64,000 nucleotides of DNA, taken from assembly GCF_008086165.1 (NCBI RefSeq), contig NZ_VSKL01000001.1, positions 930,001 through 994,000 on the forward strand, written 5' to 3'. Source of the stretch: Algorimicrobium algoritergicola. Lineage in GTDB: Bacteria > Bacteroidota > Bacteroidia > Flavobacteriales > Flavobacteriaceae. A model generated the notes under the pieces. The model did no database searches, was not told the DNA's origin, and worked only from the letters and a program-made list of their open reading frames with translations. Both the position numbers and the translations under genes were made by a program. Of this stretch, positions 47,261 through 56,247 are shown in pieces; position 1 is the first letter of the stretch; each line of letters starts with the position of its first letter.

Positions 47261-49561
47261 TTAATCTTCAGACTCCGGAACCGTTGCAGGTTCTACAGAG
47301 CTGTCGTGCGCATTATGATATTCTTCTAACAGATTCATAGTGGCATTTAGTAAATCTTTCGTTTCTAAAAGCACACTAAAATACAAGGTGGTATTTTTAG
47401 GACTAGATTCTTCTGTTCTAGTACGCTCTACTTGTTTCTGGATTTTGTTTGTAACCATATCCATAATTTCTTTCTTTTTACCTAAAATAACGCCTATTTC
47501 TTCAAAAGAACGGGTGTCAAAAGCCGCTTTCGTATTAACGAATAAACGCTCAAAACGTTCGTCCACTTCTTTCAACTCTTTAATTTGGCTAAATTTCAGT
47601 TTCTTATGGTTGTTATTAACGTGTTTGTGGCTAATTTTAGAAATGTACTCTAAAGACTGCGTAATATCCTGTAAATAACCTAAAACATTAATATAGAAGT
47701 TACTGGCTGCAACGCTAGATTCGTCTAAATTCTTAATAAAATAGAAGATACTATCGCGTAACTCATCAATTTCATCAGAGAGTTTTACAACTTGTTTTTT
47801 ATTCTTCTTCAGTAATGATAAATCTTGTTTAGCCAAGCCATTAATTGCATTCGTATAAATACGGTTTCCACGTTTAATAACGTTTGCAATATTGTTTGTG
47901 CTTTCATGAATAACACCTTGAATAGAGCTGCTTTCAGCACGTGTTAAACTATCTTCGGCTTTCAACTCTTTCGATTTCTTATTATGAGAAATATAATTTC
48001 TTACTAATAAAACCGTTGCGAAAAGTAATAAAACAGGAACCATAACATTCACGTTCCAATTTAATAAGTAAGCAATAAGAGCTGCGGCAACAAAAGCAAT
48101 AAACGCCGTGAAGAACCAGCCTCCAATAACATTTAAAACACCAGCTACTCGGTATACGGCACTTTCTGCTCCCCAAGCACGATCCGCTAATGATGTACCC
48201 ATGGCAACCATAAACGTTACATAAGTAGTAGATAGCGGTAATTTCATAGAGGTTGCAATAGAAATCAATACAGCAGCAACCATAAGGTTTACGGCTGCAC
48301 GAACTAAATCGAATGCAGGTAGCTCATACGTCTTATCCTTTTTTAAATTTAAAACGGGTATTTCAAATTGTTTATCAATTTTTTTCTGCCAAGATTCTGG
48401 TAAAACATAAGCCGACATTTGCGAAGCTAAAACCGCAAAACGTACAAACCCTCGCGATAAAAAGTTAGGTTGAAAACGTTCTTTTGTTTCACCTTGACTT
48501 GATAAATCTAATGAGGTTTTTACAACATCTTTCGCTTTACTAGAAAACCATAATGTGGCAACCATAATTAAACCAGCACCAACTAATAAATAAGTAGGTG
48601 TTGCTACCTTATCGGCTAGGAAGCCCATACTAAATGTTTCTGCAGGAAGACCTGATGCTGCCCATGTAGTGTAAGAAAGCCAGCCAGCAATTGGAACACC
48701 AATAAAGTTAACTAAATCGTTACCAGCAAAAGCCAATGCTAAAGCAAAAGTTCCGACTAAAATGATGAGTTTATAAATATTTGCTTTGAAAACAGTGATA
48801 AATAGATATGAAATTAATGACCAAAGTGCTAAACTAGCAAGTAAAATATAGGTAAGTTGGTGTTCAATAAATTCGTTTATCGTGTCGCCATTTAGAATTG
48901 CGAAAGCATCATCTGCAAATGATGTACCTTTTAAACCTTTGATAAAAATAAAATAGGTAATAGATGATAGAGCTACACCTCCAAAAAAGGCACCTACCCA
49001 ATTGGCTTTTTTCTCAAAATTATAGGATAATAATAATCTGGCAACCCATTGTACTGCGGCACCAATGGAAAATGCGACGACGACGGATAGGAGTATTCCG
49101 AAGATAATTTCTGCCGCCTTTGAGGTGTTGATGTAGTTTACTAAATCAGTGAAACTTCCTCCATCATGACCAATTTTAATTAAGGACATAGCAACGGAAG
49201 CTCCTAGTAATTCAAATACAATAGATACCGTTGTAGATGTTGGCATCCCTACTGAATTAAAAAAGTCTAACAGTAGGATGTCCGTAATCATGACTGCCAT
49301 AAAGATGATCATGATTTCATCAAACATAAATTCGTGTGGATTGAAAATACCTTTTCGGGCAACTTCCATCATACCACTAGAAAAAACCGCTCCAATGGCT
49401 ACACCAAGACTGGCAACAATCATGATTGTTTTAAATGAAATGGCTTTTGAGCCTATGGCTGAATTCAAGAAATTTACAGCATCATTACTCACGCCTACCA
49501 CCAAATCAGCAACTGCTAATACGGCTAAGGCAATAATCATTAATAAGTATATATTATCCAT
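47261..49561 (-). CDS. Inorganic phosphate transporter, PiT family, with PhoU-like tail
   Basis: A 766-aa inner-membrane phosphate (H+ or Na+) symporter. The first ~500 residues hold the PiT core with its two duplicated signatures: GVSNDAVNFLNSAIGSKAIS near the N-terminus and FAGNDLVNFIGVPIAGW in the middle, plus LPLSTTYVTFMVAMGTSLAD. About ten or eleven helices are seen. The last ~220 residues are soluble, charged and helical (VIHESTNNIANVIKRGNRIY, KQVVKLSDEIDELRDSIFYF), like a PhoU/DUF47 domain, ending in an acidic tail (SSVEPATVPESED). Such a fusion could let the carrier sense or gate phosphate itself. Stands alone with its own terminator. Confidence 0.92.
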   Translation of the reverse strand: MDNIYLLMIIALAVLAVADLVVGVSNDAVNFLNSAIGSKAISFKTIMIVASLGVAIGAVFSSGMMEVARKGIFNPHEFMFDEIMIIFMAVMITDILLLDFFNSVGMPTSTTVSIVFELLGASVAMSLIKIGHDGGSFTDLVNYINTSKAAEIIFGILLSVVVAFSIGAAVQWVARLLLSYNFEKKANWVGAFFGGVALSSITYFIFIKGLKGTSFADDAFAILNGDTINEFIEHQLTYILLASLALWSLISYLFITVFKANIYKLIILVGTFALALAFAGNDLVNFIGVPIAGWLSYTTWAASGLPAETFSMGFLADKVATPTYLLVGAGLIMVATLWFSSKAKDVVKTSLDLSSQGETKERFQPNFLSRGFVRFAVLASQMSAYVLPESWQKKIDKQFEIPVLNLKKDKTYELPAFDLVRAAVNLMVAAVLISIATSMKLPLSTTYVTFMVAMGTSLADRAWGAESAVYRVAGVLNVIGGWFFTAFIAFVAAALIAYLLNWNVNVMVPVLLLFATVLLVRNYISHNKKSKELKAEDSLTRAESSSIQGVIHESTNNIANVIKRGNRIYTNAINGLAKQDLSLLKKNKKQVVKLSDEIDELRDSIFYFIKNLDESSVAASNFYINVLGYLQDITQSLEYISKISHKHVNNNHKKLKFSQIKELKEVDERFERLFVNTKAAFDTRSFEEIGVILGKKKEIMDMVTNKIQKQVERTRTEESSPKNTTLYFSVLLETKDLLNATMNLLEEYHNAHDSSVEPATVPESED

Positions 49562-50010
49562 ACGTTACTTTAAAATAGTTTGCAAATATCTATAGTGTTT
49601 AGAATTGTAATGTTACCTAAATGTTATTTTTTTAAGATTTTCTTTTCTTTAAAAATTACAGAATTGACCAGTTAATTGAAATGTACGGGATGTTATTTTT
49701 TTTAAAAAAAAAGCTGCCTCGGCCAAAGGCAGCCACAAGAATTCATGATAATATAGTCGACAAAAACTAATAGATTATATGAAATTACATTTGTATGTCT
49801 TAAGACACCGCAAATATCGGAATCAGGTTTAAAGCCATTGTAAGCAGTATATTAATTAATTATTAAGGTTCATGTGAATCAATTGAAAACTCCAAGAGGT
49901 TGATAAACAATACGCTACGAGTTTAATGTTAAATTAACGTTATGTAATTGTTGATTTATAGTTAATAAAGTAGTATATTTAGTCATTAATAATTCTAAAA
50001 ACCCATAATT
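49562..50010. other. Intergenic region holding a candidate structured RNA
   Basis: A 449-base gap between the PiT gene (minus) and a small plus-strand gene. It contains a hairpin terminator at 49704-49733 and a structured stretch around 49785-49830; see the ncRNA entry. The promoter of the plus-strand gene is near 49972 (TATATTTA). Confidence 0.6.
49704..49860 (-). ncRNA. ssrS: Candidate 6S-like structured RNA (5' end uncertain)
   Basis: No gene ends here, yet a strong rho-independent terminator faces the minus strand: stem GCTGCCT / AGGCAGC (49713-49719 with 49727-49733), followed by nine T residues. Just upstream on the minus strand the sequence reads CCTGATTCCGATATTTG (49827-49811), resembling the conserved CCUGAGCCGAUAUUU segment of E. 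coli 6S RNA as I remember it. It is followed by a hairpin: ATTTG / CAAAT closing an internal loop around the palindrome TGTCTTAAGACA (49796-49807). A bacterial 6S RNA that binds RNA polymerase is the best fit; the flavobacterial 6S class would be the family. The 5' end and the symbol are provisional. Confidence 0.55.
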
Positions 50011-50364
50011 ATGAAGAATCTTGTATTAATTTTCACCTTTTTAATTACTGTGGTCTCTTTTGGACAACAAGAGAGAGAATTAAAGCTTAACGATGACGAG
50101 AATGTTATTGACGTTACGTACTATCACGACAATGGAGTTGTAAGCCAAACAGGCTCATACACTTTAGATGGTAAACTTCAAGGGAATTGGTTGAGTTTTA
50201 ATGCAGCAGGTGAAAAAGTTGTTTCTGCGAATTATGATAATGGGAAGAAAGTCGGCAAATGGTTTTACTGGTCTAATAAAACTTTAAAAGAAGTAGATTA
50301 TAGTAACAATGCGATTGCGAGTGTTAATGAATGGAATAAGTCCAACATGGTACAACGTGATTAA
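50011..50364 (+). CDS. Small exported MORN/YwqK-like repeat protein
   Basis: A 117-aa protein. A signal peptide ends VSFGQQ. Residues about 30-105 hold three MORN-like repeats of the YwqK type: VTYYHDNGVVSQTGSYTLDG, KLQGNWLSFNAAGEKVVSAN and KVGKWFYWSNKTLKEVDYSN. YwqK-like proteins are often labelled antitoxins, but no toxin gene is near, and this one is exported, so a structural or surface role is more likely. It sits downstream of the candidate 6S RNA on the opposite strand. Confidence 0.8.
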   Translation: MKNLVLIFTFLITVVSFGQQERELKLNDDENVIDVTYYHDNGVVSQTGSYTLDGKLQGNWLSFNAAGEKVVSANYDNGKKVGKWFYWSNKTLKEVDYSNNAIASVNEWNKSNMVQRD

Positions 50365-50380
50365 ATGAAGTTATAAAACT

Positions 50381-50416
50381 AAAAAAAGAGCATCCATACG
50401 GATGCTCTTTTTTTTT
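50381..50416. terminator. Bidirectional terminator between small gene and beta-helix lipoprotein
   Basis: Stem AAAAGAGCATCC / GGATGCTCTTTT (50384-50395 with 50400-50411), four-base loop, long T runs on both strands. Serves the plus-strand MORN gene and the minus-strand lipoprotein gene. Confidence 0.88.
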
Positions 50417-50437
50417 AGACTAATTTAATTATAATAC

Positions 50438-51640
50438 TTACTCAACAGTCCAGGATGCTCCCCACGTAGCATAATCTGTTCCTGTTCCATTACCTGCGCC
50501 AGTAATAAAGTTCGCTTCTGTAAATGTTACACCTGTATCGTTTTTCATTGAAAGCGTTACATCAGTAAATGTTACGTTAGTTACATGTAAATCTCCACTA
50601 ATAACACCGTTACCTGTAGGGTTGTCTCCGGAATCACCATCTAAATCAAATCCTTCACCATAACCTTGTAAAAGTACATTGTTAAAAACACCTTGAGTAC
50701 CCGCTCTTAAACGAATAGCTTCGCTATCAGGATCTGCAGATGTTCCTAAACCTACAATTGTTAAATTATTTATAGTTGGTTTTGAGTAGTAACCACCTTC
50801 ATTACTGAAATCTGTATTATAACCATCAGCTTCAACACCTTTATCGTGTTCAGCTCCATGTTTAACATAAGCATTAGTAATAGTGCCTGTATAACCTTCT
50901 GTCCAGTCAATTGAATCATCTTGTGCATTGATTACGGAAACATAACTGACGTTAACTGTTCCTCCAAAAAACTCAACACCATCATCTTTTCCTTCAAAAG
51001 CTTGAATGTATTCAACAACAGTTTCGTTACCTACACCGTAGAAAGAAATACCGTTGTTTTCAGCTTGACCGTCGGCAGCACCACCAGAATACTCAACACG
51101 AACATAACGTAATGTGCCTGAAGAATCATTAGTTAAATTTCCGCCGTATGGTAAACTAGCTATTTCAGAAGTAGAAGTAGACGTTCCAGTAGCAGAGTTG
51201 ATAGGTGCTTTTCCTAGAAGAATTAATCCACCCCAGTCACCAGCAGAAGGTGATGCAGCGCTAGATGTAAATACAATTGGGCTGTTAGCTGTTCCATTTG
51301 CTAAAATTTTTGCGCCTTGAGATATGGCAATATAAACATCAGCTCCTGTGGCTTCAGCATAAATAGTTACACCTTCGTTAATGATTAAATTTGTACCATC
51401 AGTCATAATTACTGGGCCGTTAATAACATAGCACTTGTTAGCTTCTAACTCTAAATCAGATGTATATTCTGCAGCAAGAATTGTTGTGCACGAATCTTCA
51501 CCGTTATTATTGCCGCCGTTGTTGTTCACTACACTACTGCTGTCATTGATGATGATGTCTGCAGTGTCATCAGATGTACAAGAGAAAAGCATTGATGCAA
51601 TTGCCATTCCTAAAATTAGATTATTTTTCATTGTGTTCAA
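50438..51640 (-). CDS. Beta-helix lipoprotein partnered with the TonB receptor
   Basis: A 400-aa outer-membrane lipoprotein. The signal peptide carries the lipobox in LGMAIASMLFSCTSDDTA (Cys22). An acidic, Asn-rich linker follows (NNNGGNNNGEDSC). The remainder is a right-handed parallel beta-helix with turn repeats: VIMTDGTNLIINEGVTIYAE, GTLRYVRVEYSGGAADGQAE, AFEGKDDGVEFFGGTVNVSY and NNLTIVGLGTS. Similar proteins are often named multidrug transporter in error; nothing here is a transporter. The start may be either the first ATG or the third codon (MKNN). It lies 32 bases after the TonB receptor gene on the same strand and probably works with it. Confidence 0.82.
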   Translation of the reverse strand: MNTMKNNLILGMAIASMLFSCTSDDTADIIINDSSSVVNNNGGNNNGEDSCTTILAAEYTSDLELEANKCYVINGPVIMTDGTNLIINEGVTIYAEATGADVYIAISQGAKILANGTANSPIVFTSSAASPSAGDWGGLILLGKAPINSATGTSTSTSEIASLPYGGNLTNDSSGTLRYVRVEYSGGAADGQAENNGISFYGVGNETVVEYIQAFEGKDDGVEFFGGTVNVSYVSVINAQDDSIDWTEGYTGTITNAYVKHGAEHDKGVEADGYNTDFSNEGGYYSKPTINNLTIVGLGTSADPDSEAIRLRAGTQGVFNNVLLQGYGEGFDLDGDSGDNPTGNGVISGDLHVTNVTFTDVTLSMKNDTGVTFTEANFITGAGNGTGTDYATWGASWTVE

Positions 51641-51672
51641 TTTTTAATTAATTTTTATAGTTTAAGTGATTG

Positions 51673-54486
51673 TTAAAATGTGTATTTAAGTTGTAAGCTT
51701 ATATCCATGCCGCGTTTGTAGTCTGATACACCTTTGCCATTTGCTGAATTCACCACAATATCTCCTAAAGTGGTTTCTCTAATATATGTTACGGTTGGAT
51801 TTAATAAATTCATGACACTTAAGTTGATTTCAAACGTGTTACTAATGGTGTTTTTCCAAATGAAATCTAGAGTTGGAACACCCTTTTCAATAACATTTCC
51901 TAATTGCCCAGAACCTAAAGCGTCAATTCTGTCCGAGAAGTATGAGAATACTAAATTGGCAACTGGTTTGTAGTTTTTAAATGTTGGAGAATAACTAATA
52001 TCTGCATTCAGTAAGAAAGGTGAAGCGCCTTGAAGGTGGTCTTTAGTTCTGTTAAAACTCACATCGTAAAAGTCGCCATCAATACGCTCATACAAATCTT
52101 GAGTGGTGTACATGTACGTGGCATTTAAACCAATGGATAAATCGGTGTCATCATTTTCATTGGTTATCAAATTTTTTCTGACTTCCAATTCAATGCCGTA
52201 AACATTAGCTTTATCACCAGTTCTAAAATAACGTTGTGTGCCTGTTGCATCGGCACCAACAACTAAATTAATAGGGTCTTTAATAATTTTTGTAAAAGCT
52301 CCAAGCGATAAAATTTCACTTTTGCTGAAAAACCATTCGTACTTTAAATCGAAATTATAAATTTTAGAATAGCCTTCTTCTAGTAGGTCTGGATTACCGC
52401 CAACTCGCACTGAAATATCTTCGTAAACAAATGGTGCTACTTCTTTAAACTCTGGTAGTGATGCTGTTTGACTGGCAGAAAATCGTAAGTTTTGGTCTTC
52501 ATTCAGACTATATTTAATATTTAAGCTTGGCAAGAATAAGTTGTTTTTGGAAGTAATTTCATCTGTGCCTCGTAATCCTAAATTTATCACATTAAAAGCA
52601 ATAGTTTGTTCAATAGATTCTAAACGAACACCAGGTACAAATAACCAGTTATCGCCTGCTTTAATTTCGGCATTTACATAGCCCGCATAAATATCTAAAC
52701 GGCCTTGGTAGGTGTTTTCTGGCAGTCCAGGTCTATTTGTATTGGTATAACCAGGAATGGGTTTAATAACTTTTATTTCATAAAGTCCACCGGTGTTTTC
52801 ATTAATTTGAAGATTATCTAATGAAAATATGGTGTTGAAATTATTGACATCCGTAACCGGATAATTACCTTGAACAATATCATAACCATAACGAATGTTA
52901 TTAAAATTACGCGTTTTGCTTTTACCATTATAACCGATATTTAATTTGAGGTTTTCGGTAGCTTGATAAGCGAAATTTAAGTTTCCATTATATTCATCAT
53001 CGGTAATACTTTGAAAGTAACGTTGGTTATCATAATCCACATTACTATAAAAAATAGGGTTTGTATTGGAATCGTTATCAAAAGCTAAATGGTAGTTTTC
53101 TAAACTGATTCGTTTACGGTCTGGCTGATCTGCATTTACATAATTATAGCCAAATCCCCAATCCACTTCAATTTTTCCAGATTTATGATTACCTAATAAT
53201 TGATTCACAAACATTTTAGTTTGATCAAACTGCACATTCATTTGGTAGAAACCTTCATCTGTATTTTGTATAGCATCCCTATTTCTTCCATTTCCATTAG
53301 TTCCAAAATACCCAACAACGTCTGATGAGTTATTAATAAAAACCGAATTGAATTTAATGGAATTGGCGTCGTCAATTTTGTAGTTTACGTTTGCCATGGC
53401 TGTTGTGGTGGTGCCATATTCATACTCTTCAGCACTATCAACAAATGCTTTTTTCTCGGTAAGCGTAAAATCTCTGGTAGTTCCTTGGCGGTATTCAAAA
53501 TTGTTTTCAAAAGAACCGGTAGCAAAAATGCTTAAGCGCGAACCATTTTTAAAATTAAATGATGTTCCTGTAGATGCGCCATAACTTACATTAATAGGTG
53601 TTCCAGCAGAAACAGGATCGATACCATGGGATAATACAACGGCAAACGGGTTGTGATCATAACGACCATAATATCCGGAATAGCCGGTTCCTTCGCTTTT
53701 TACAAAATCTTTATTAATGGCGTTGGTATTAAAACCACTTCCCATAAAAACATCTAAAAATCCGTTTCCTTTATAGTCTTTGGAGTTGATATTGACATTT
53801 CCCGCAGAAAAATCGCCATAAAAACCAACAGCATATGCTTTACTAATAGAGACGTTTTCAATAATATCAGAAGAAAATAAATCTAAATCTATGTTCTTTT
53901 TATTCACATCATTGGATGGAAGCGATAAACCATTCATAGTGGTATTTAAATAGCGATCGCCCAATCCACGAACATACACGTTGCTGGAACCTTCTTGTTT
54001 GGAAACCCCTGATATTTTGGCAACAGCTCCAGCCGCATTGCTGACGCCTTTTCGTGATAATTCTTCAGCGCCAATACTTTGTTTGATTTCAACTGCTTTT
54101 TTCTGTTCTAATAATAAAGCCACTTCACTTTCGCGTTTGGTTGTGGTTATTATAACAACTTCATCTAATGACGCTGCGCTTGCAGCCATAGGTAAATTTA
54201 TTTCAGTAACCTTCCCTAAACTTATTTTTGCTTCTACTTCTTGAGTTTCGTAGCCAACAAAACTAAAAACAATGGTGTATGTTCCAGCTTCTAAATTGTC
54301 AATTAGATATAAACCATCCATATTGGTTGTGGTACCTTTTGTAGTTCCTTTAATTAAAACATTAGCAAAAGGAAGCGGCTCGTTGTTATATTCTTTATCC
54401 GTAATTTTTCCTGCTAATGAACCTGTATTTTGAGAATACGTTATTAGGGTTGTAAATAACAATAGGTTAAGAAGTAAATATTTCAT
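51673..54486 (-). CDS. TonB-dependent outer-membrane receptor with N-terminal carboxypeptidase-regulatory domain
   Basis: A 937-aa outer-membrane receptor. Signal peptide to about residue 18 (TLITYSQN), then a CarboxypepD_reg-like domain (GKITDKEYNNEPLPFANVLI, TNMDGLYLIDNLEAGTYTIV), the plug domain with VSKQEGSSNVYVRGLGDRYL, and a 22-strand barrel. The end (GKGVSDYKRGMDISLQLKYTF) is the usual aromatic C-terminus. No SusC-type size, so it is a classic TonB receptor. It sits directly upstream of a beta-helix lipoprotein, and next to a PiT phosphate transporter 5 kb away. The substrate is unknown. Confidence 0.93.
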   Translation of the reverse strand: MKYLLLNLLLFTTLITYSQNTGSLAGKITDKEYNNEPLPFANVLIKGTTKGTTTNMDGLYLIDNLEAGTYTIVFSFVGYETQEVEAKISLGKVTEINLPMAASAASLDEVVIITTTKRESEVALLLEQKKAVEIKQSIGAEELSRKGVSNAAGAVAKISGVSKQEGSSNVYVRGLGDRYLNTTMNGLSLPSNDVNKKNIDLDLFSSDIIENVSISKAYAVGFYGDFSAGNVNINSKDYKGNGFLDVFMGSGFNTNAINKDFVKSEGTGYSGYYGRYDHNPFAVVLSHGIDPVSAGTPINVSYGASTGTSFNFKNGSRLSIFATGSFENNFEYRQGTTRDFTLTEKKAFVDSAEEYEYGTTTTAMANVNYKIDDANSIKFNSVFINNSSDVVGYFGTNGNGRNRDAIQNTDEGFYQMNVQFDQTKMFVNQLLGNHKSGKIEVDWGFGYNYVNADQPDRKRISLENYHLAFDNDSNTNPIFYSNVDYDNQRYFQSITDDEYNGNLNFAYQATENLKLNIGYNGKSKTRNFNNIRYGYDIVQGNYPVTDVNNFNTIFSLDNLQINENTGGLYEIKVIKPIPGYTNTNRPGLPENTYQGRLDIYAGYVNAEIKAGDNWLFVPGVRLESIEQTIAFNVINLGLRGTDEITSKNNLFLPSLNIKYSLNEDQNLRFSASQTASLPEFKEVAPFVYEDISVRVGGNPDLLEEGYSKIYNFDLKYEWFFSKSEILSLGAFTKIIKDPINLVVGADATGTQRYFRTGDKANVYGIELEVRKNLITNENDDTDLSIGLNATYMYTTQDLYERIDGDFYDVSFNRTKDHLQGASPFLLNADISYSPTFKNYKPVANLVFSYFSDRIDALGSGQLGNVIEKGVPTLDFIWKNTISNTFEINLSVMNLLNPTVTYIRETTLGDIVVNSANGKGVSDYKRGMDISLQLKYTF

Positions 54487-54658
54487 GTGTTTTTTCCAAA
54501 ATTTCTTACGGCAAAGAAACTGCAGAAATGTAAAGTCACGGTTAACTAGGTATTAAACCTATATCATAAAAACATTACCTGAAAGTTATGAGATTTTCTA
54601 AATAATCTGAATTCGAAACAGTTTCTTAACATTGAAAAAATACTATCTTGCAAGTCAA

Positions 54659-54666
54659 TAGATTTG
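54659..54666 (+). promoter_or_regulatory. -7 box four bases before the dgt start
   Basis: TAGATTTG, followed by TACA and the dgt ATG at 54671, giving an essentially leaderless transcript. A TTG about 24 bases upstream is a weak -33 candidate. Confidence 0.5.
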
Positions 54667-54670
54667 TACA

Positions 54671-56014
54671 ATGAACTGGGAACAATTATTATCATTAAAG
54701 CGTTTTGGCGATACGAATAAACGCTTGCGAAAAGAACAAGATGAAACACGTTTAGGTTTTGAAGTCGATTATGATCGCATCATTTTTTCTTCAGAATTTA
54801 GAAGTTTACAAGATAAAACCCAGGTTATTCCCTTGTCGCAAACAGATTTTGTACACACACGATTAACACATAGTTTGGAGGTGAGTGTTGTGGGAAGAAC
54901 ACTTGGACGATTAGCAGGTAAGCAGTTAATTGAAAAATATCCACATTTACAAAACATTCATGGTTATCAGCCAAACGATTTTGGCGCTATTGTAGCGGCT
55001 GCAGCTTTGGCTCATGATATTGGAAATCCACCTTTTGGACATTCAGGAGAGAAAGCCATTGGTGAATTTTTTAAAACGGGAACAGGTAAAACGTTTCAAA
55101 CGGAATTATCGGACAAAGAATATCAGGATTTATGTGATTTTGAAGGTAATGCCAATGGGTTTAAAATTCTAACGGAAAGCCGTATTGGTCGTGAAGGTGG
55201 TTTGCGTTTAAGCTATTCTACACTTGGCGCTTTTACAAAATACCCTAAAGAATCCTTACCTAAAAAGCCAACTAAACATATTGCCGATAAAAAATATGGC
55301 TTTTTTCAAGCTGATAAAACCGCCTTTGAAGATGTGGCAAGTGAGTTGGGTTTAATTTCTAGGGGAACGGATGATAATATAAGTTATGCCAGACATCCAT
55401 TAACCTTTTTAGTGGAAGCAGCAGATGATATTTGCTACACCATAATCGATTTTGAAGATGGTATTAATTTAGGCCTTATTCAAGAGGAATTTGCTCTGGA
55501 ATATTTAATAAAATTGGTGCGTGATAGGATTCAAACTAATAAATACCACCAATTATCAACCACGCAAGACCGCATTAGTTATTTACGGGCATTGGCTATA
55601 AATACGTTAATAAATGAAGCCGTTTCGGTGTTTATTGAAAATGAAGAAGCTATTTTAAATGATACCTTCCAGACCGCCTTATTGGATAAAAGTAAGTACG
55701 AAGCACAGATTACAGATATTATTAACATTAGTATAAAAAACGTCTATCAATCTAAAGAAGTTGTAGAAAAGGAAATTATGGGGTATCGTGTTATAAATAC
55801 GCTATTGGAAACCTATGTATCTGCGGTTAATAATACTTATAATGGCACAGCTTCAAATTACGATACACTAATTTTAAATACCTTATCAGGAAATGTCAAT
55901 ATCCAAGAAGATTTGATTTATAAACGACTCTTAAATGTCTGTAATTATGTGGCGTCCTTATCTGATAGTCGGGCAATTCTGATTTATAAGAAAATTAAAG
56001 GAATGGCTTTTTAG
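54671..56014 (+). CDS. dgt: Deoxyguanosinetriphosphate triphosphohydrolase
   Basis: A 447-aa HD-domain enzyme that hydrolyses dGTP (and other dNTPs in this type) to the nucleoside and triphosphate. The HD motif is AALAHDIGNPPFGHSGEKAI, with HTRLTHSLEVSVVGRTLGRL before it and YARHPLTFLVEAADDICYTI supplying the later metal and substrate residues. The opening FGDTNKRLRKEQDETRLGFE and LQDKTQVIPLSQTDFVHTRL are those of the Dgt family. It adjusts dNTP pools, matching the nearby nrdBA. The promoter box lies four bases before the ATG. Confidence 0.94.
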   Translation: MNWEQLLSLKRFGDTNKRLRKEQDETRLGFEVDYDRIIFSSEFRSLQDKTQVIPLSQTDFVHTRLTHSLEVSVVGRTLGRLAGKQLIEKYPHLQNIHGYQPNDFGAIVAAAALAHDIGNPPFGHSGEKAIGEFFKTGTGKTFQTELSDKEYQDLCDFEGNANGFKILTESRIGREGGLRLSYSTLGAFTKYPKESLPKKPTKHIADKKYGFFQADKTAFEDVASELGLISRGTDDNISYARHPLTFLVEAADDICYTIIDFEDGINLGLIQEEFALEYLIKLVRDRIQTNKYHQLSTTQDRISYLRALAINTLINEAVSVFIENEEAILNDTFQTALLDKSKYEAQITDIINISIKNVYQSKEVVEKEIMGYRVINTLLETYVSAVNNTYNGTASNYDTLILNTLSGNVNIQEDLIYKRLLNVCNYVASLSDSRAILIYKKIKGMAF

Positions 56015-56114
56015 TAAGATAAATCTCTCACAGTCAGCTTTTAATCGAAAATACTTGCTTATTAACGATGTATTTTTTATATTTAGCTTTCAAAATTAAT
56101 TGAACTTAACTAAA

Positions 56115-56246
56115 ATGAGAAAAAATATACTAGGAGCTATCGTTATATTTTTTGTAACCTTTGCTAGTTTGTTAGCCTTAAGCGAGTTGTCAGATAAGAA
56201 TGATTCTGACATTGATTCAACCCAATTTTACGCAGAAGATTACTAA
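56115..56246 (+). CDS. Small membrane protein (43 aa)
   Basis: A 43-codon ORF: MRKNILGAIVIFFVTFASLL, then ALSELSDKNDSDIDSTQFYA and EDY. One hydrophobic helix with a positive N-terminus followed by an acidic tail; single-pass inner-membrane or signal-anchor shape. It begins 100 bases after dgt, ends one base before the dxs stop on the other strand, and shows no competing gene. The family is not recognised. Confidence 0.55.
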   Translation: MRKNILGAIVIFFVTFASLLALSELSDKNDSDIDSTQFYAEDY

Positions 56247-56247
56247 T

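Noticed and set aside
50011-50364. YwqK-like protein as antitoxin of a toxin-antitoxin pair
   Set aside because: It has a signal peptide and MORN-like repeats, and no toxin gene is adjacent.
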